64,000 nucleotides of DNA from NCBI GenBank assembly GCA_963682055.1, contig OY821741.1, positions 503,501 through 567,500 on the forward strand, in the 5' to 3' direction. This document shows, in pieces, positions 53,214 to 64,000 of the stretch (positions are counted from its first letter, which is position 1; each line of letters opens with the position of its first letter). Source of the stretch: Primula veris. Its lineage: Eukaryota; Streptophyta; Magnoliopsida; Ericales; Primulaceae. The translations under genes and the position numbers were made by a program. Below the pieces are notes generated by a model, which was not told where the DNA came from, did no database searches, and worked only from the letters and a program-made list of their open reading frames with translations.

Positions 53214-54976
53214 ATGAAGAGAATGAGGATAATACCTTGTCTATTTCTCTTCATTATTGTAACATTAGTTCACCATTCTGCAGACGCTTCTTGTGGTACT
53301 CGCTACGGTGAGTTCATCTGGGATGGCAGCACTGAAAAATCTATACCAACCAATATTACGGAGTTCAAAAACAACCTGAACATTGTTCTTGATGACTTAC
53401 CCACCAACCAAACCAAAATTAGCTTATATAGGTGGGTTGGTGTCTACTCTGGCGTCGATCCGAATGCAGCCTATGCTCAAGGTCGTTGTATCGGTTATGT
53501 AGACAACCAAACTTGCCAAGACTGCATCACAAACATTACCGCCATGTTAAGATTAGGTTGCTCCACCGAAGAGAAGTCCGCGTTACTTTACCACAATCAA
53601 AGTCGTTGTATGGTGCAATATTCCAACCACGACATGATCGGCCTCGTCCAAATGCCGGACAACTTAGTCTTGTTAAATAACCATTCTAACAAAGTGGATC
53701 CACCATCGAGCATAGATGCATTTTATGTGGCCCGCAACAATCTTTTCCATGCACTTGCTTTGAGGACGGAAGGCCGTCCAGATGGCTACCAATTGTTTGC
53801 ACAGGAAAATGGTATGAAGGATCCAGCAACAATACGATTTATGGGGTCGCACAGTGCTCACCTGACTTAGAATCAACCCAGTGTGCTTCTTGTTTGGCTA
53901 TAGTAGGTCAGAAGTTGGAAAATTACTTTTATGGGAAAGTAGGAGGCAGCATCGTGGGACCCAGTTGCAATTACCGATACGATGTTAAATCTTTTATGGA
54001 TGAAAGTGGGTTTGTGTTCAGTAACTTGTCACCACCGGCACAACTGACACCACCGTCACCACCGGCACTGACACCACCGCCATCACCGTCACAACTGACA
54101 CCACCGTCACCACCGGCACAACTGAAACCACCGTCACCACCGACACCTGTAGCAACCGCCTCTCAAGTAAACCTCTCCGCGGCCTCATCTTGTGGTAAAC
54201 GCACAAACGAATACATCTGGGTTGACAGCACAGAAAGCTCTATACCAACCAATCTTAGGGAGTTCCGAGAGAACCTGGACCACGTTCTTGATTCCTTAGC
54301 CAACGACATAGCAAAGATTAGCTTGTATAAGTGGAATAGTGTATACTCTGGCGTCGACCCGAATGCAGCCTATGCCCAAGGTCGTTGTATCGGGTACGTA
54401 GATAACAATAATTGCCAAAATTGCATCAAAGACGCTACCGCTTTTTTAAAATCAGACTGTGCCAAAGAAAATAACTCCGCGTTGCTATACCAAGATAAAT
54501 GTGTAGTGCAATATTCCAACCACGGCATGCTTGGCCTCGTCCAAATGCCAAAGAACTTGGTCTTGTATAATAACAACTCTGCCAAAAAACTTGACCACCC
54601 ATCGAGCGTGAACGCATTCAATGCAGCACGCAACGAGCTCTTGAACACCCTTGCTTCGAGAGCGAAAGACCATCCAGATGGTTACCAAATGTTTGCCACA
54701 GGAAATTGGTATGAAAGATCAAGCAAGAACACCATTTACGGGGTCGCACAGTGTTCACCCGACTTGACCAAGGAAAACTGTACTACTTGTTTCGAGACAA
54801 TACATGATTTATTACAGAACTACTTCAATGGTATAGTAGGAGGTGCCGTTGTAGGGCCGAGCTGTAATTACCGGTATGAGATTTTCAATTTCTTTAATGG
54901 AACTTCGGAAAAAAATACAGGTATTGTTACGGTTTAGCTTTAATTGATATTTATGAACAAGTTTATTGATTTATCG

Positions 54977-55607
54977 TAGGGTGGGCAATTTTGACCACCC
55001 ACCCATCCAAAACCAAAACTTCCAGTTTTCGGTTGGGACGGTTTCGGTTTTGACCGGTTTAAAAAAAAAAGGTTCGGTCGGGTTTTTTTATTAATTTTTT
55101 TATACAATAACTAAACCATACCCATATATTTGGTCGTGCCTTCGGTTTCGGTTTTTTGTTCGGTCGGTTTTGACGGACTTTTAAGATTTTCTAAAAAAGT
55201 TATTCTTTAATGTTTGAAAATATTTTACTTAGAACTTTAAGTTAAAAATATGTTTAGGGACACTTTATTGTTTTTTTTTTCTTTTTTGTGTTTACTTGTG
55301 AAAATTTTACAGTTTTTTTAATATCCAAATCTTATAGAATGAATATGGACAATATATTGTTAATTTGTTAGAAATACTTCTATATATAATACTAATATAT
55401 TATTATATTATATGTTTTTCGGGTCTAACGGTTTTGTGCGGTTACGGTTTTTCGGTTCGAGTACACGGCTATGATTTTAAAAACCAAACTTTAACCATAA
55501 CCAACGTCTTCAGTTCGGTGTATAACTAACTTCAGTTATAGATCGATTTTCGGTTTTCGATCTGTTTGCGGTTGGTTTTTGGGTTTGGGTCAAAATTGCA
55601 AACCCTA
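54977..55607. mobile_element. Non-autonomous hAT element in intron 1 of gene C
   Basis: Terminal inverted repeats TAGGGTGGGCAATTTTGACC and TAGGGTTTGCAATTTTGACC (reverse strand) match at 18 of 20 bases. The flanks ATTTATCG (54969-54976) and TTTTATCC (55608-55615) form an 8 bp duplication with two mismatches. 631 bp, no coding; subterminal CGGTTTCGGTTTT repeats are typical of hAT relatives. Confidence 0.8.
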
Positions 55608-56041
55608 TTTTATCCTATATAGGAACATATACTAGGTTTCTCTTGCAGCACACATATAGTTTATTAATCCCATTTAATCTCACATTGGTGAGTAATATAG
55701 ACTAGTTTCTTACTTATATCTTTGTATTTGACACACAAGAAATAAATGAGTAATATAGACTAGTTTTGATATGTTAGTTTGGTAGTTTATTTGCTAATGT
55801 GAGAATAGTATATATATTTGGTTGGAATAAAAGTTTCCTACGTTTAAGTGAATTTATTTTTTGTTTATTTCCTACTTATTGGTTGGTGATTGGCGCAATT
55901 TTTATAATCTTTTCCAATCTATAATCAACAAAGTTCTAGTACATACATTTTTTGGCCAAACCGTAAAATAAAAATTAATAATGTTCTAGAATTTTGAAAC
56001 CACAATGTTTTTGAGCTTTTTGATCGATCAACATGCACTAC

Positions 56042-57765
56042 TCTCACGCCTCGAATTTACAGAAATCCGGTGACGCGATTAAAATAAAAATATAAAGGAA
56101 AATGCTGAAAAGAACAAACTTTCAACAAACGTTGCTCATACATATATTACACAAAACAGTACAATAACAGTACATTTGCCACAAAAATATACATAATATA
56201 CATCATCTAAAATACAGTACAACAAACTAACTCGGCCTCGAGTCCCTATACTACGTCTGCAACCCAAAATACTGCAACCCAAAACACTAGTCTTCGCCTA
56301 CGACCATGAGCTCAAACTGCTCAGAAACCTTTAAATCTGATTCTCCGCCTATAAAGGAAATACAACAAAAAAGAGGCGGGAAACCACCAAGCAAATAGTG
56401 AGTTAACTAAACTCGCTAAATAAACGTTTACGCTAAAACAATATAAAATAATACAAAAGTACAAAATATATTATTTTATTCTTTTATAAAATGATTAATC
56501 TTGTTATTTATCTACCACCACGCCACTTTTGAACCCCGGTTACTTACGTCAAGTGGCGTGACTCAACATACGACTCACATGTGTATAAAGTCGGAATCAC
56601 ATAGGGTGTCGAAACACTACTCAGATCCATGTAGGGTGCCGGATCACTACTCTCATATCAACGTATGGAATCAACTACTCATGAAATCCATACGCCGACA
56701 TTAACACATAAGGAATCAACTACTCATGATATCCATACGCTTGGTTACTGTTCCTGGATACTACCAATTGGCACATGGTCCCTAAAATAAATGTAAAATA
56801 CCGACCACAACAACAACCGACTGACAACCACCACCTCTACCTCCAACCACACTTCAGAATCCTCATTTTAGCTCATTTTAAAGCATAAACAATGAACAAT
56901 AAAATGTTTACACACTTCAAAACCATAAATAGAGTAATTACTCAACAATAATTGGCAACAGTACTACAATTTATTCAAAAATCCAACTTGAATAGCATAA
57001 CAAAGTAATGATATTAACTGCGGGGCACCTTCAGGCCTATCGAGTACATCTAGTTTAACAACAAGCTGGTGTAGAGTAATAATCCATTAACAAAAAACAG
57101 CAATGGAGCAATTTCAGGTTTGTATAAACAAATAACAAGTTTTGTGATACTACTATTTGCCCTCGAGATTCAATTCTCAAATTAAAATACAATACCGACT
57201 TTAGGCGAAAGGCCACAAAAAGTTGAAACCAAATTGAATAATCTCAAATTCAGTAAACTAATAACATATTAGAAATTAAACTACTAATTAACATATAAAA
57301 AAATAGTGGTAAAAACAGAATAAGTCGAACATATATATAAAGCGTAATCACGCATATAACAGCCTAGTAAACCCCCCCTAGTTAGTACCAAAATGGTAAC
57401 TCGATTGACGTTAAGAAAGGCTACAGTAGATTGAGACGAACGAGCATCAAAAGAGATGAAACGCAAACGAGTTTAGCCTTAAAATTCAGCTTAAACCTGC
57501 GATGACCAAGCTACAAGAAAACGATACAAATTGGTTACTGAAAAGCGAATTTCAGCCTTTAAAAAAGTTCAGAACAGAACTGAAAAGGGGACAAAAACCA
57601 GTAGATATATACCTCAAACTACTCCCCCATGCGTTAAAAACGGATTAACGAGTCGAAATAAAATAGGGTTTATGTGAATGAGGTGTAATTGGTTTCTCTT
57701 GTAGATATACATATATTATATATCAAATATTATAATATATATTTATAAATATTCAGGGTGTTACG
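56042..57765 (-). mobile_element. Solo LTR in intron 1 of gene C
   Basis: 1724 bp bounded by a perfect ACTAC duplication (56037-56041, 57766-57770). The ends TCTCACGCCTCGAATTT and GGTGTTACG align with TGTCCCGCCCCGAATTT and GACGTTACA of the solo LTR at 45-2251, with both terminal dinucleotides changed. The two share family but differ in length and much internal sequence. No internal coding region is present. Confidence 0.75.
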
Positions 57766-57786
57766 ACTACTATTCGGATTTTACCA

Positions 57787-58119
57787 GTGTTTTAAATAGC
57801 GTTATCGCTATCGTAGCAAAAAAACAATTTGTTGTTGGTGAGTTTCGAACCTGAGTCTTCTGGAAAACACAGCACTGTCTCAACCATCTGAACTGCAGAC
57901 ACTTTTATGAAAATTACACAATATATATTAATTATTTAGATCCGCTGTTTTTTTTTAACTCGCTATTTACGCTTTTGGTCCAAAATTTCACGCTTTTTGC
58001 GCTTTTGGTCCCCTATAGCGCGATTTTAGCGCAATTCCACCCAAAATCGTGATTTTTCGTTGCGTTTTTTTATCAAAAAAGCGCTATTTCGCGCTACGTA
58101 GCGCGAATTTTAAAACAGA
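57787..58119. mobile_element. Mutator-like non-autonomous element with tRNA-like core
   Basis: 333 bp flanked by a perfect 11 bp duplication, GGATTTTACCA (57776-57786, 58120-58130). Imperfect terminal inverted repeats start GTGTTTTAAATAGCG and, on the other strand, TCTGTTTTAAAATTCGCG. Long duplications fit Mutator-like transposition. The interior is rich in AGCGCTAT and TTTTGCGC words and carries Pol III promoter-like boxes on the minus strand. Confidence 0.65.
57840..57886 (-). other. tRNA-like A/B box pair
   Basis: On the minus strand TGGTTGAGAC (57877-57886) resembles the A box, and GGTTCGAAACTC (57840-57851) fits the B box consensus GGTTCGANNCC except at one base. The spacing is tRNA-like but no acceptor stem forms, so it is a tRNA-derived sequence and not a tRNA gene. 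Confidence 0.45.
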
Positions 58120-58937
58120 GGATTTTACCAATGATCAACATGCAATTTTACACGAGATTTGCTAACATAAAGCGCATAAAAAAAAGATTGAAAGCAAGGC
58201 CAAATAATAAACATACTACTATTCACTTAAATTTATGAAAATTAAGTTTAAAACCAAATAAATATATCCTTCTTGTGGGATTGATTATTATTAACTAGTT
58301 ACATGTTACAAAACTAGATTTTATCTATGCAGGTGCAAAAGCAAATAAAACAAAATTGGTCATCTATATTCTTCCGCCACTGGTCGTTATTAGTATCATA
58401 ATATTTGTTGGCTTCATAATGAAGAAGAAGAACAGGAAGAAATCTACACAAGAAGTTGAAAGTAAGCAACTTAATTTATATGGATTATTTTACTTCATAG
58501 AATTTTTAACTTAGGTTTTAAAAAATTGGTTGAAAAGCCAAGTGTAAATGTTGACTATGTGCTTGTTTAGTTCTTGCAGTATTTAGGCAAATAGTTTAAC
58601 TTTTACACTGACAAAATGTTTAATCTGTCTAGTTCCTCATGTTGTTTTGTATGTCTTGAAGTTGTTGGGAAACTAAGTGATGAAGAAGAAAGTATATTTG
58701 AGCCTGGTATAGAGACCGAAGAAACACTCAAATATGAGTTTGATACAGTAAGAGCTGCAACTGACAATTTCTCCGAAGCTAAATTGCTTGGACAAGGTGG
58801 ATTTGGTGCTGTATACAAGGTGCTAACTATATTTCTTGCAACTTTTGCTTTTAGAAAGTACCTTTTAAACTAAATAATCATCAGAATGTAATTAGAGGGT
58901 GCACATTTATTCTGATTACATTCATCAGTGGTTTTTC

Positions 58938-59081
58938 AAGTGTATTCGTAATTATTTTTCCATTTTATTTTTTTAAATCAACGTTCTATATTATTTGTAA
59001 AATGTCTGTTCAAAAACATCTATAAATAATATAGAACGTTGATTTAAAAAATAAAATCAAAAAATAATTACGAATACACTT
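58938..59081. repeat. Long hairpin inverted repeat in intron 3 of gene C
   Basis: Arms of about 60 bp (AAGTGTATTCGTAATTATTT...ACGTTCTATATTATTT and its complement) are almost perfectly complementary around a loop of about 25 bases. This is a foldback MITE and a possible small-RNA precursor once the intron is transcribed. Confidence 0.8.
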
Positions 59082-59845
59082 AAGAAACTCGATAGCATGA
59101 TGAAAACCTAATACACGTAACTTGAGAAAACGTGCACCATAATCGGATAGCTGACATACTTTCTTTTTCTTTTCTTGTATTCGTTCAAAAAAGAAAAATT
59201 GCCTAATTTTCTGAATACATCTTTAACTTGAAAAAGAGTTCTAACCGATCTTGACCTATCAAGGAACAACTTTGATGTGTAATTGAAATTTTATCTCTTA
59301 AATCCTCTGAGATGACATATGTTCTCTAGTAAGTCTTACAATTTGAAGAACTTGGAAAAATATAACTTATACAGTTAGGGATGCTAAGTGAATTTTTAAT
59401 AATATTAGAAGCTTCTTTCTTGTGATATCTGTAATTTAGGGGAGGTTTGAAAACGGAGAAGAAATAGCGGTTAAAAGACTTTCTGAAACTTCTGGACAAG
59501 GAGAAGTAGAGTTCAAAAATGAGGTTACACTTCTGGCCAAGCTTCAACATCGAAACTTGGTAAGACTCCTCGGTTTTTGCTTGAAGAAAAAAGAAAGACT
59601 TCTAATCTACGAATTTGTGGCCAACTCAAGCCTCGACAACTACATTTTCGGTAAGACTGTAATAATTCATTTATCTAAACAGTCATCTGATAAAAAGAAT
59701 TCGTACTGGGGAGAAGGGTGATAATATATATAACAGTGTACGTTGCCATAAGAAGTAGGTTTTGATCATTTTCAAAGTGCCATACAATGTTCCTTAAACA
59801 CAAAATTTGAATAGATAGACATTGTTCATTACTTGTATCTTTTGA

Positions 59846-60121
<276 letters not shown>

Positions 60122-60293
60122 TAGTAAGTTTCTTTTATCATTTTCATTGACAACTGCGTAAATATTATTGCATGCATAATTGGGAGAACCTGTAAGTTTT
60201 TATGTGTACTCTTACTTAATTACTGCAGAAAAAACTATTTAAAAAAAAACCTTTAGAGAAAATGTTAATGTGAACCATTTTTTTATATAAGTT

Positions 60294-60309
60294 GGTGGGG
60301 AATACCCAC
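60294..60309 (-). repeat. LINE 3'-end palindrome in intron 5 of gene C
   Basis: On the minus strand GTGGGTATTCCCCACC followed by AACTTATATAAAAAAA matches the LINE tails at 15119 and 38981. The insertion body probably extends right toward about 60540, but no coding part is recognised. Confidence 0.5.
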
Positions 60310-61639
60310 TATTTCATCGATAATAATGAATGGTCAAAAGGACATTATTACAACATAAATCAAATTAAAAAACAATAAAAAAAACTTAGAAGAATTAATA
60401 TTAGTGTTAAGGAATAAAATTATCTTCAGTCCTTCTACACATTTCATATTCTTGTTCAAAAAAATTCATGTCTTATGGCAGCATATGTTGATATAGCAAT
60501 TTCTTTTTACGAAACATTTGTTCTTTAGAGAGACATCTCATCGATTAAATATATTTAACAATCTTGAATCGCTAAATTGACTTTACTAGAATAGGACAAC
60601 AGAGGGCCTTAAATATCCAATTAGTAATACTCACAATAAGTGGGGTGCCAAAATACTAATTACCCTGATCTAAACGTTCCTACTAACTATTATGATACAA
60701 AAGCACAACCAAACAGCCAATTCAATTCAAATAGATATAGAAAAACTTACCCGTAATAGGATTTACCATTGTAAATTTTCTCTTTACTGTATTTTTGTAA
60801 ATTTACTCTTAGGCGTTGAGAATTTCAGGCATACATATGGTTTCTTTATTTATCCAGTTATTGATATTATAACTTTTATTAAAATCTCATTGCAGTGGAT
60901 ATATGGCTCCGGAGTATGCAATGCACGGCCTATTTTCAGTCAAATCAGATGTCTTTAGCTTTGGCGTATTACTTCTGGAAATCATATGTGGTCGAAAAAA
61001 TACCTTCTTTCGTATTGAAAATAGTGTTGAAGACCTACTAAGCTACGTAAGTTAGGTTTAAAAAAAGCTACGCAAGTTCATAAATACATCATGGATTTTC
61101 ATTCATCCTGACTTCTTAATGATTTGAATAAGTTTCAACTTACGTAACTTTCCAGGCATGGAAGAATTGGCAAGAAGGAACAATAATAAATCTTCTCGAT
61201 TCAGCTCTAAGATCGGAAATAAGTTCTACACGTGAAATCACGAGATGCATTCACATCGGCTTACTCTGCGCACAAGAAGACGAGACACAAAGGCCAACTA
61301 TGGGCTCAGTTTTCAACTTGCTAAATAATCTATCAATAGCTCTCCCACTCCCATTAAAACCAGCATTCTTTCAACAACTTAACATCAATCAAGGGACACC
61401 GTTGCTTCAAGACTATGATTCAGGACATAATAGTAACTCAAGCGGATCAAAAAACAAATCCAGTATGTCGTGGTCAACTGGCACAGAGTTACTTCCAAGA
61501 TGATTTTTTTTTTTTATCTTTTCGAAGATGATCCAGTACGTACCCGGTTGTGTTCGAGCTTTGTTTTTCTTTATTGTATAGCATAACAAATTCTATATTC
61601 ACTCAATTTGTAATATGTTATTTGTAATTATTTTTTCAT

Positions 61640-62005
61640 TCTGAAGAAATATCTCCTTTTGATATTACTTATAGAAACTATAAGTGGTCGGAGGATTAAC
61701 TTGTTCCGCACCAAAAAGGGTGTTCGAAACTTCTAAGTTATGCAAGTTCATTAACACACCGTCTATTTTATATTGTTAATGCAGGACATAAAAGTCGAAA
61801 AATGTTGGTAAATGATATAAAGAAACTTTCCAGGCTTGGAAGAACTGGCAAGAAGAAACTGTAATCAAATTACTCGATCAACCATTTAAGACAAGTTGTA
61901 ACCATTTACTCGATCCAGATGCATTCATGATATTGCTTAATTTATTCTGTGCACAACAAGATCTTAATCTAAGACCAGATTTGGGGAATGTCTCGGGTCT
62001 TGGGT
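61640..62005 (+). pseudogene. Relic of CRK exons 6 and 7
   Basis: Downstream of gene C the text reads ETISGRRINLFRTKKGVRNF, compared with [20 protein letters not shown] in gene C exon 6. After an intron-like gap and TTTCCAG comes AWKNWQEETVIKLLDQPFK, then ILLNLFCAQQDLNLRPDLGN, compared with exon 7. Stops and substitutions show decay. It is the tail of another duplicated CRK. Confidence 0.7.
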
Positions 62006-62029
62006 CTTGGGTCTTGTACTAATCTGAAA

Positions 62030-62626
62030 AGGGACTTTTGCATATTTGCAAGAGCAGTACCTAGAGTTCCAGAAGGTTTGAAACTCCAGCAGTAATTGGA
62101 GGCGGATTCTGGAGATGTAACTCCCAGAAGTAAATGACCACATTTAATTCTGCGGTTTCAGAATCCTCTATAAAGAGGCAGCCATCCCCTCACATTCTAA
62201 CACACATGAAATCAGTATCTTCTCTCTAACATTCAAAAGCAGCATATATTTTTTATTCATAACACTTAGAAACCAGAGAGAACCACCCACTAAAAGTGGT
62301 TGGACGAGTCTTCCGAGAGACGTTGTACCTGTGGATCGAAGCGCCAACGCAACCAGAAACCTTAAGATGGTTGGGCGAATATCGGTTAAGGGCATACTGT
62401 TAACAGTAGCCTCGTCTGATTATTTATTTACATTCTGTCCAATTTTATTTTGCATTTAAATTCAGTTTTTTTACATTCTGTTTTTCAATTCAGTATTTTA
62501 ATTTCAGTATTTTAATATTCTGTACCTAGCTGTAGCTTTTATATTCTGTATTTACCTTTCTGTAATTTACTTAAAGTACTGTTTCTATTCTGTAATTTCA
62601 GTTCTGTAATTAAATTCTGTAATTAG
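62030..62626 (+). repeat. Possible LTR-like sequence with TATA box
   Basis: The layout resembles an LTR promoter and leader: CTCTATAAAGAGGC at 62169-62182, then CACATTCTAACAC, and a T-rich tract with many TTCTGTA words from 62405 on. No second copy, PBS or target duplication is visible, so this is tentative. Confidence 0.3.
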
Positions 62627-62819
62627 CACTACAAAAAAAATACCCAAATAGCGACAGGATTAGTGACGGTATTTTTTGTTACGAGCTTATTAGCGACGGT
62701 TTTGTGACGGTTTTGTGACAGTTTAGTCAATTTGTGACAGATTTATGACAACTTTTTAAATTAGCGACAGACTTGTGACAGCTTTTGACTCTCACTAAAT
62801 CAAACATTATTTTGTAGTG
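62627..62819. mobile_element. CACTA-derived MITE
   Basis: 193 bp with ends CACTACAAAAAAAA and TTTTGTAGTG flanked by the perfect 3 bp duplication TAG (62624-62626, 62820-62822). The interior consists of AGCGACGG and TGTGACAG repeats, a subterminal motif different from the AGCAACA type at 18008 and 37690, so it belongs to another CACTA subfamily. Confidence 0.8.
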
Positions 62820-62822
62820 TAG

Positions 62823-63714
62823 AATAGTTTCAATTCAGTCCTGTACTTTCATTTTAAAACAGAACAGTCCGGCTGTTAAGTTTATACTTTCCAGTCCGGC
62901 AGTTTCTATTAATTACAAATCAGTACATCAGATTATTAATTAATAATAATATGATAACGTTTGTTTTTATTTACGTTTCAGTAACTACATGTTGTAATCA
63001 GTTTATTGTATTCCATTTGGAAATTAATAAAGATTACACTGCTTTTATTTAATTATTGTTTAGTCCTTTATTTATTATTAATTGTTATTTCGTACACGGA
63101 AACCAACATTTTTTCCTTTGATGTAGGATAAACGTTTGGATGATTTTCCCACCCGTTTGTTTTTCCCACTCTTTCCAACTTACAACATTTATCCTCTCTG
63201 CATGGTGCAATTTCGAAATTAATTTCCATTTACACTCATTACCGAATAGATCAGACGTTATACCGTTTCGAAATTCGTCATAAGAGCTACTCAAATTTGT
63301 AGATTTAATAAAGTCAGAATTACGTGTCCCCATGTAATATGATAGTTCACTTTCATGTAGGAATAAAAGCATAGTAGGAAAGACTTGATACTTTTAGTCA
63401 AGTCGTCTAAATGGTACAAAATACGTTTTCAACAATGTCCACATATATTTTTTTAGGCAACTCCATAATGGCTCAATCCAATTTTCTTCTAAAATTGTTA
63501 TAGATATTTAAAACCAAACCTATATCAAATGAAGTGTATAACTCAATGGTTATGCTACTTAAACGTAATTTCATAATTTTAGCACCTTATAGGTTTAAGC
63601 TACTTATTAATTCAGTGGCAATTTCAAGAGCTGCAATTTCATAATATTTATAAGTAGGAGTTTGTCGACGACGTAATTGGTTCACAGTTACGAAGAAGTT
63701 TACGAATGAATGCG
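62823..63714. other. Intergenic DNA upstream of gene E
   Basis: No gene supported. A 95-residue minus-strand frame (63372-63085) is lysine-, tryptophan- and serine-rich but has no recognisable domain, and its start context is poor. Confidence 0.45.
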
Positions 63715-63880
63715 ACTTGTAAATGAAGAAGAGTCTACAACTTCATTTCCTCCACTCAAATTCGTGATAGTTGATGAATTTGTCCCTACTGTACCTGATA
63801 GACAAATTGTGTTATTTGATCCTTTAATTATATAGTCTCTACATTAAACTTCTCTAACCCTTTATGCAACTAGGCAAAAC
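63715..63880 (+). promoter_or_regulatory. Upstream block of CRK gene E
   Basis: Near-identical to the 166 bp before gene C (53048-53213), indicating that the promoter was copied together with the gene. Confidence 0.6.
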
Positions 63881-64000
63881 ATGAAGAAAATGAGGATAAT
63901 ACCTTGTCTATTTCTCTTCATTATTGCAATATTAGTTCACCACTCTGCGGACGCTTCTTGTGGTACTCGCTACGGAGAATTCATCTGGGATGGCAGCACG
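63881..64000 (+). CDS. CRK gene E, first 40 codons
   Basis: The frame opens at ATG 63881 (MKKMRIIPCLFLFIIAILVH) with a signal peptide and the conserved start of the first DUF26 domain (SCGTRYGEFIWDGST), and runs off the window edge. The N-terminus differs from gene C at only about three residues, so this is the most recent duplicate in the cluster. Whether it also has four DUF26 domains cannot be seen. Confidence 0.85.
   Translation, partial: MKKMRIIPCLFLFIIAILVHHSADASCGTRYGEFIWDGST

Noticed and set aside
57840..57905. tRNA gene
   Set aside because: A- and B-box-like sequences are present, but no acceptor or anticodon stem forms and it sits inside a transposon.
63085..63372. 95-residue minus-strand frame upstream of gene E
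   Set aside because: No signal, domain or recognisable motif and no promoter context; it could not be supported as a gene.

Overview
This is nuclear DNA from a flowering plant, probably a eudicot. It is AT-rich and full of introns and of plant transposon families (Copia, Sirevirus, Ty3/gypsy, LINE, CACTA, hAT, Mutator-like). It also carries a tandem cluster of cysteine-rich receptor-like kinase (CRK, DUF26/Gnk2) genes. I cannot name the species. All intron boundaries were read by eye from GT/AG sites and reading-phase continuity.

Left third (1-24 kb). A 2.2 kb solo LTR with a perfect target duplication sits in a decayed Copia element. An AT-rich stretch follows, then a dead GT-1-like trihelix gene broken by a complete Copia element (10082-14861) and by a 5'-truncated LINE; a second piece of the same gene lies about 1.7 kb downstream. 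Next is a 5.3 kb CACTA element (18008-23353) that keeps only the end of its transposase and has captured, introns included, part of a host M3-family oligopeptidase A gene.

Middle (24-34.5 kb). A second member of the same Copia family lies on the minus strand. Its centre is replaced by 6.5 kb of Sirevirus DNA arranged reverse transcriptase - env-like ORF - PPT - LTR - PBS - gag.

Right half (34.5-64 kb), the CRK cluster. Gene A (34741-39820) is a complete seven-exon CRK. Gene B (46474-47693) has the same ectodomain but stops in the transmembrane exon, leaving a kinase-less, PDLP-shaped protein. Gene C (53214-61503) has four DUF26 domains in front of an intact kinase, and its frame is broken by one missing base. 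A relic of exons 6-7 follows, and gene E starts at 63881 and runs off the window. Genes A and B share one upstream block and C and E share another, so the cluster grew by local duplication. CRKs are plasma-membrane kinases with apoplastic lectin-like domains, implicated in immunity and redox or stress signalling. A small unrecognised membrane-protein gene lies at 52514-52804.

The most unusual structure is at 41666-44788. Four near-identical 443 bp LTRs in mixed orientation and one internal region are enclosed by a single 5 bp target duplication. One junction is TTAA, exactly what joining two unprocessed U3 ends would leave. The other is a palindrome of two PBS starts. This looks like a rearranged retrotransposon cDNA captured at integration.
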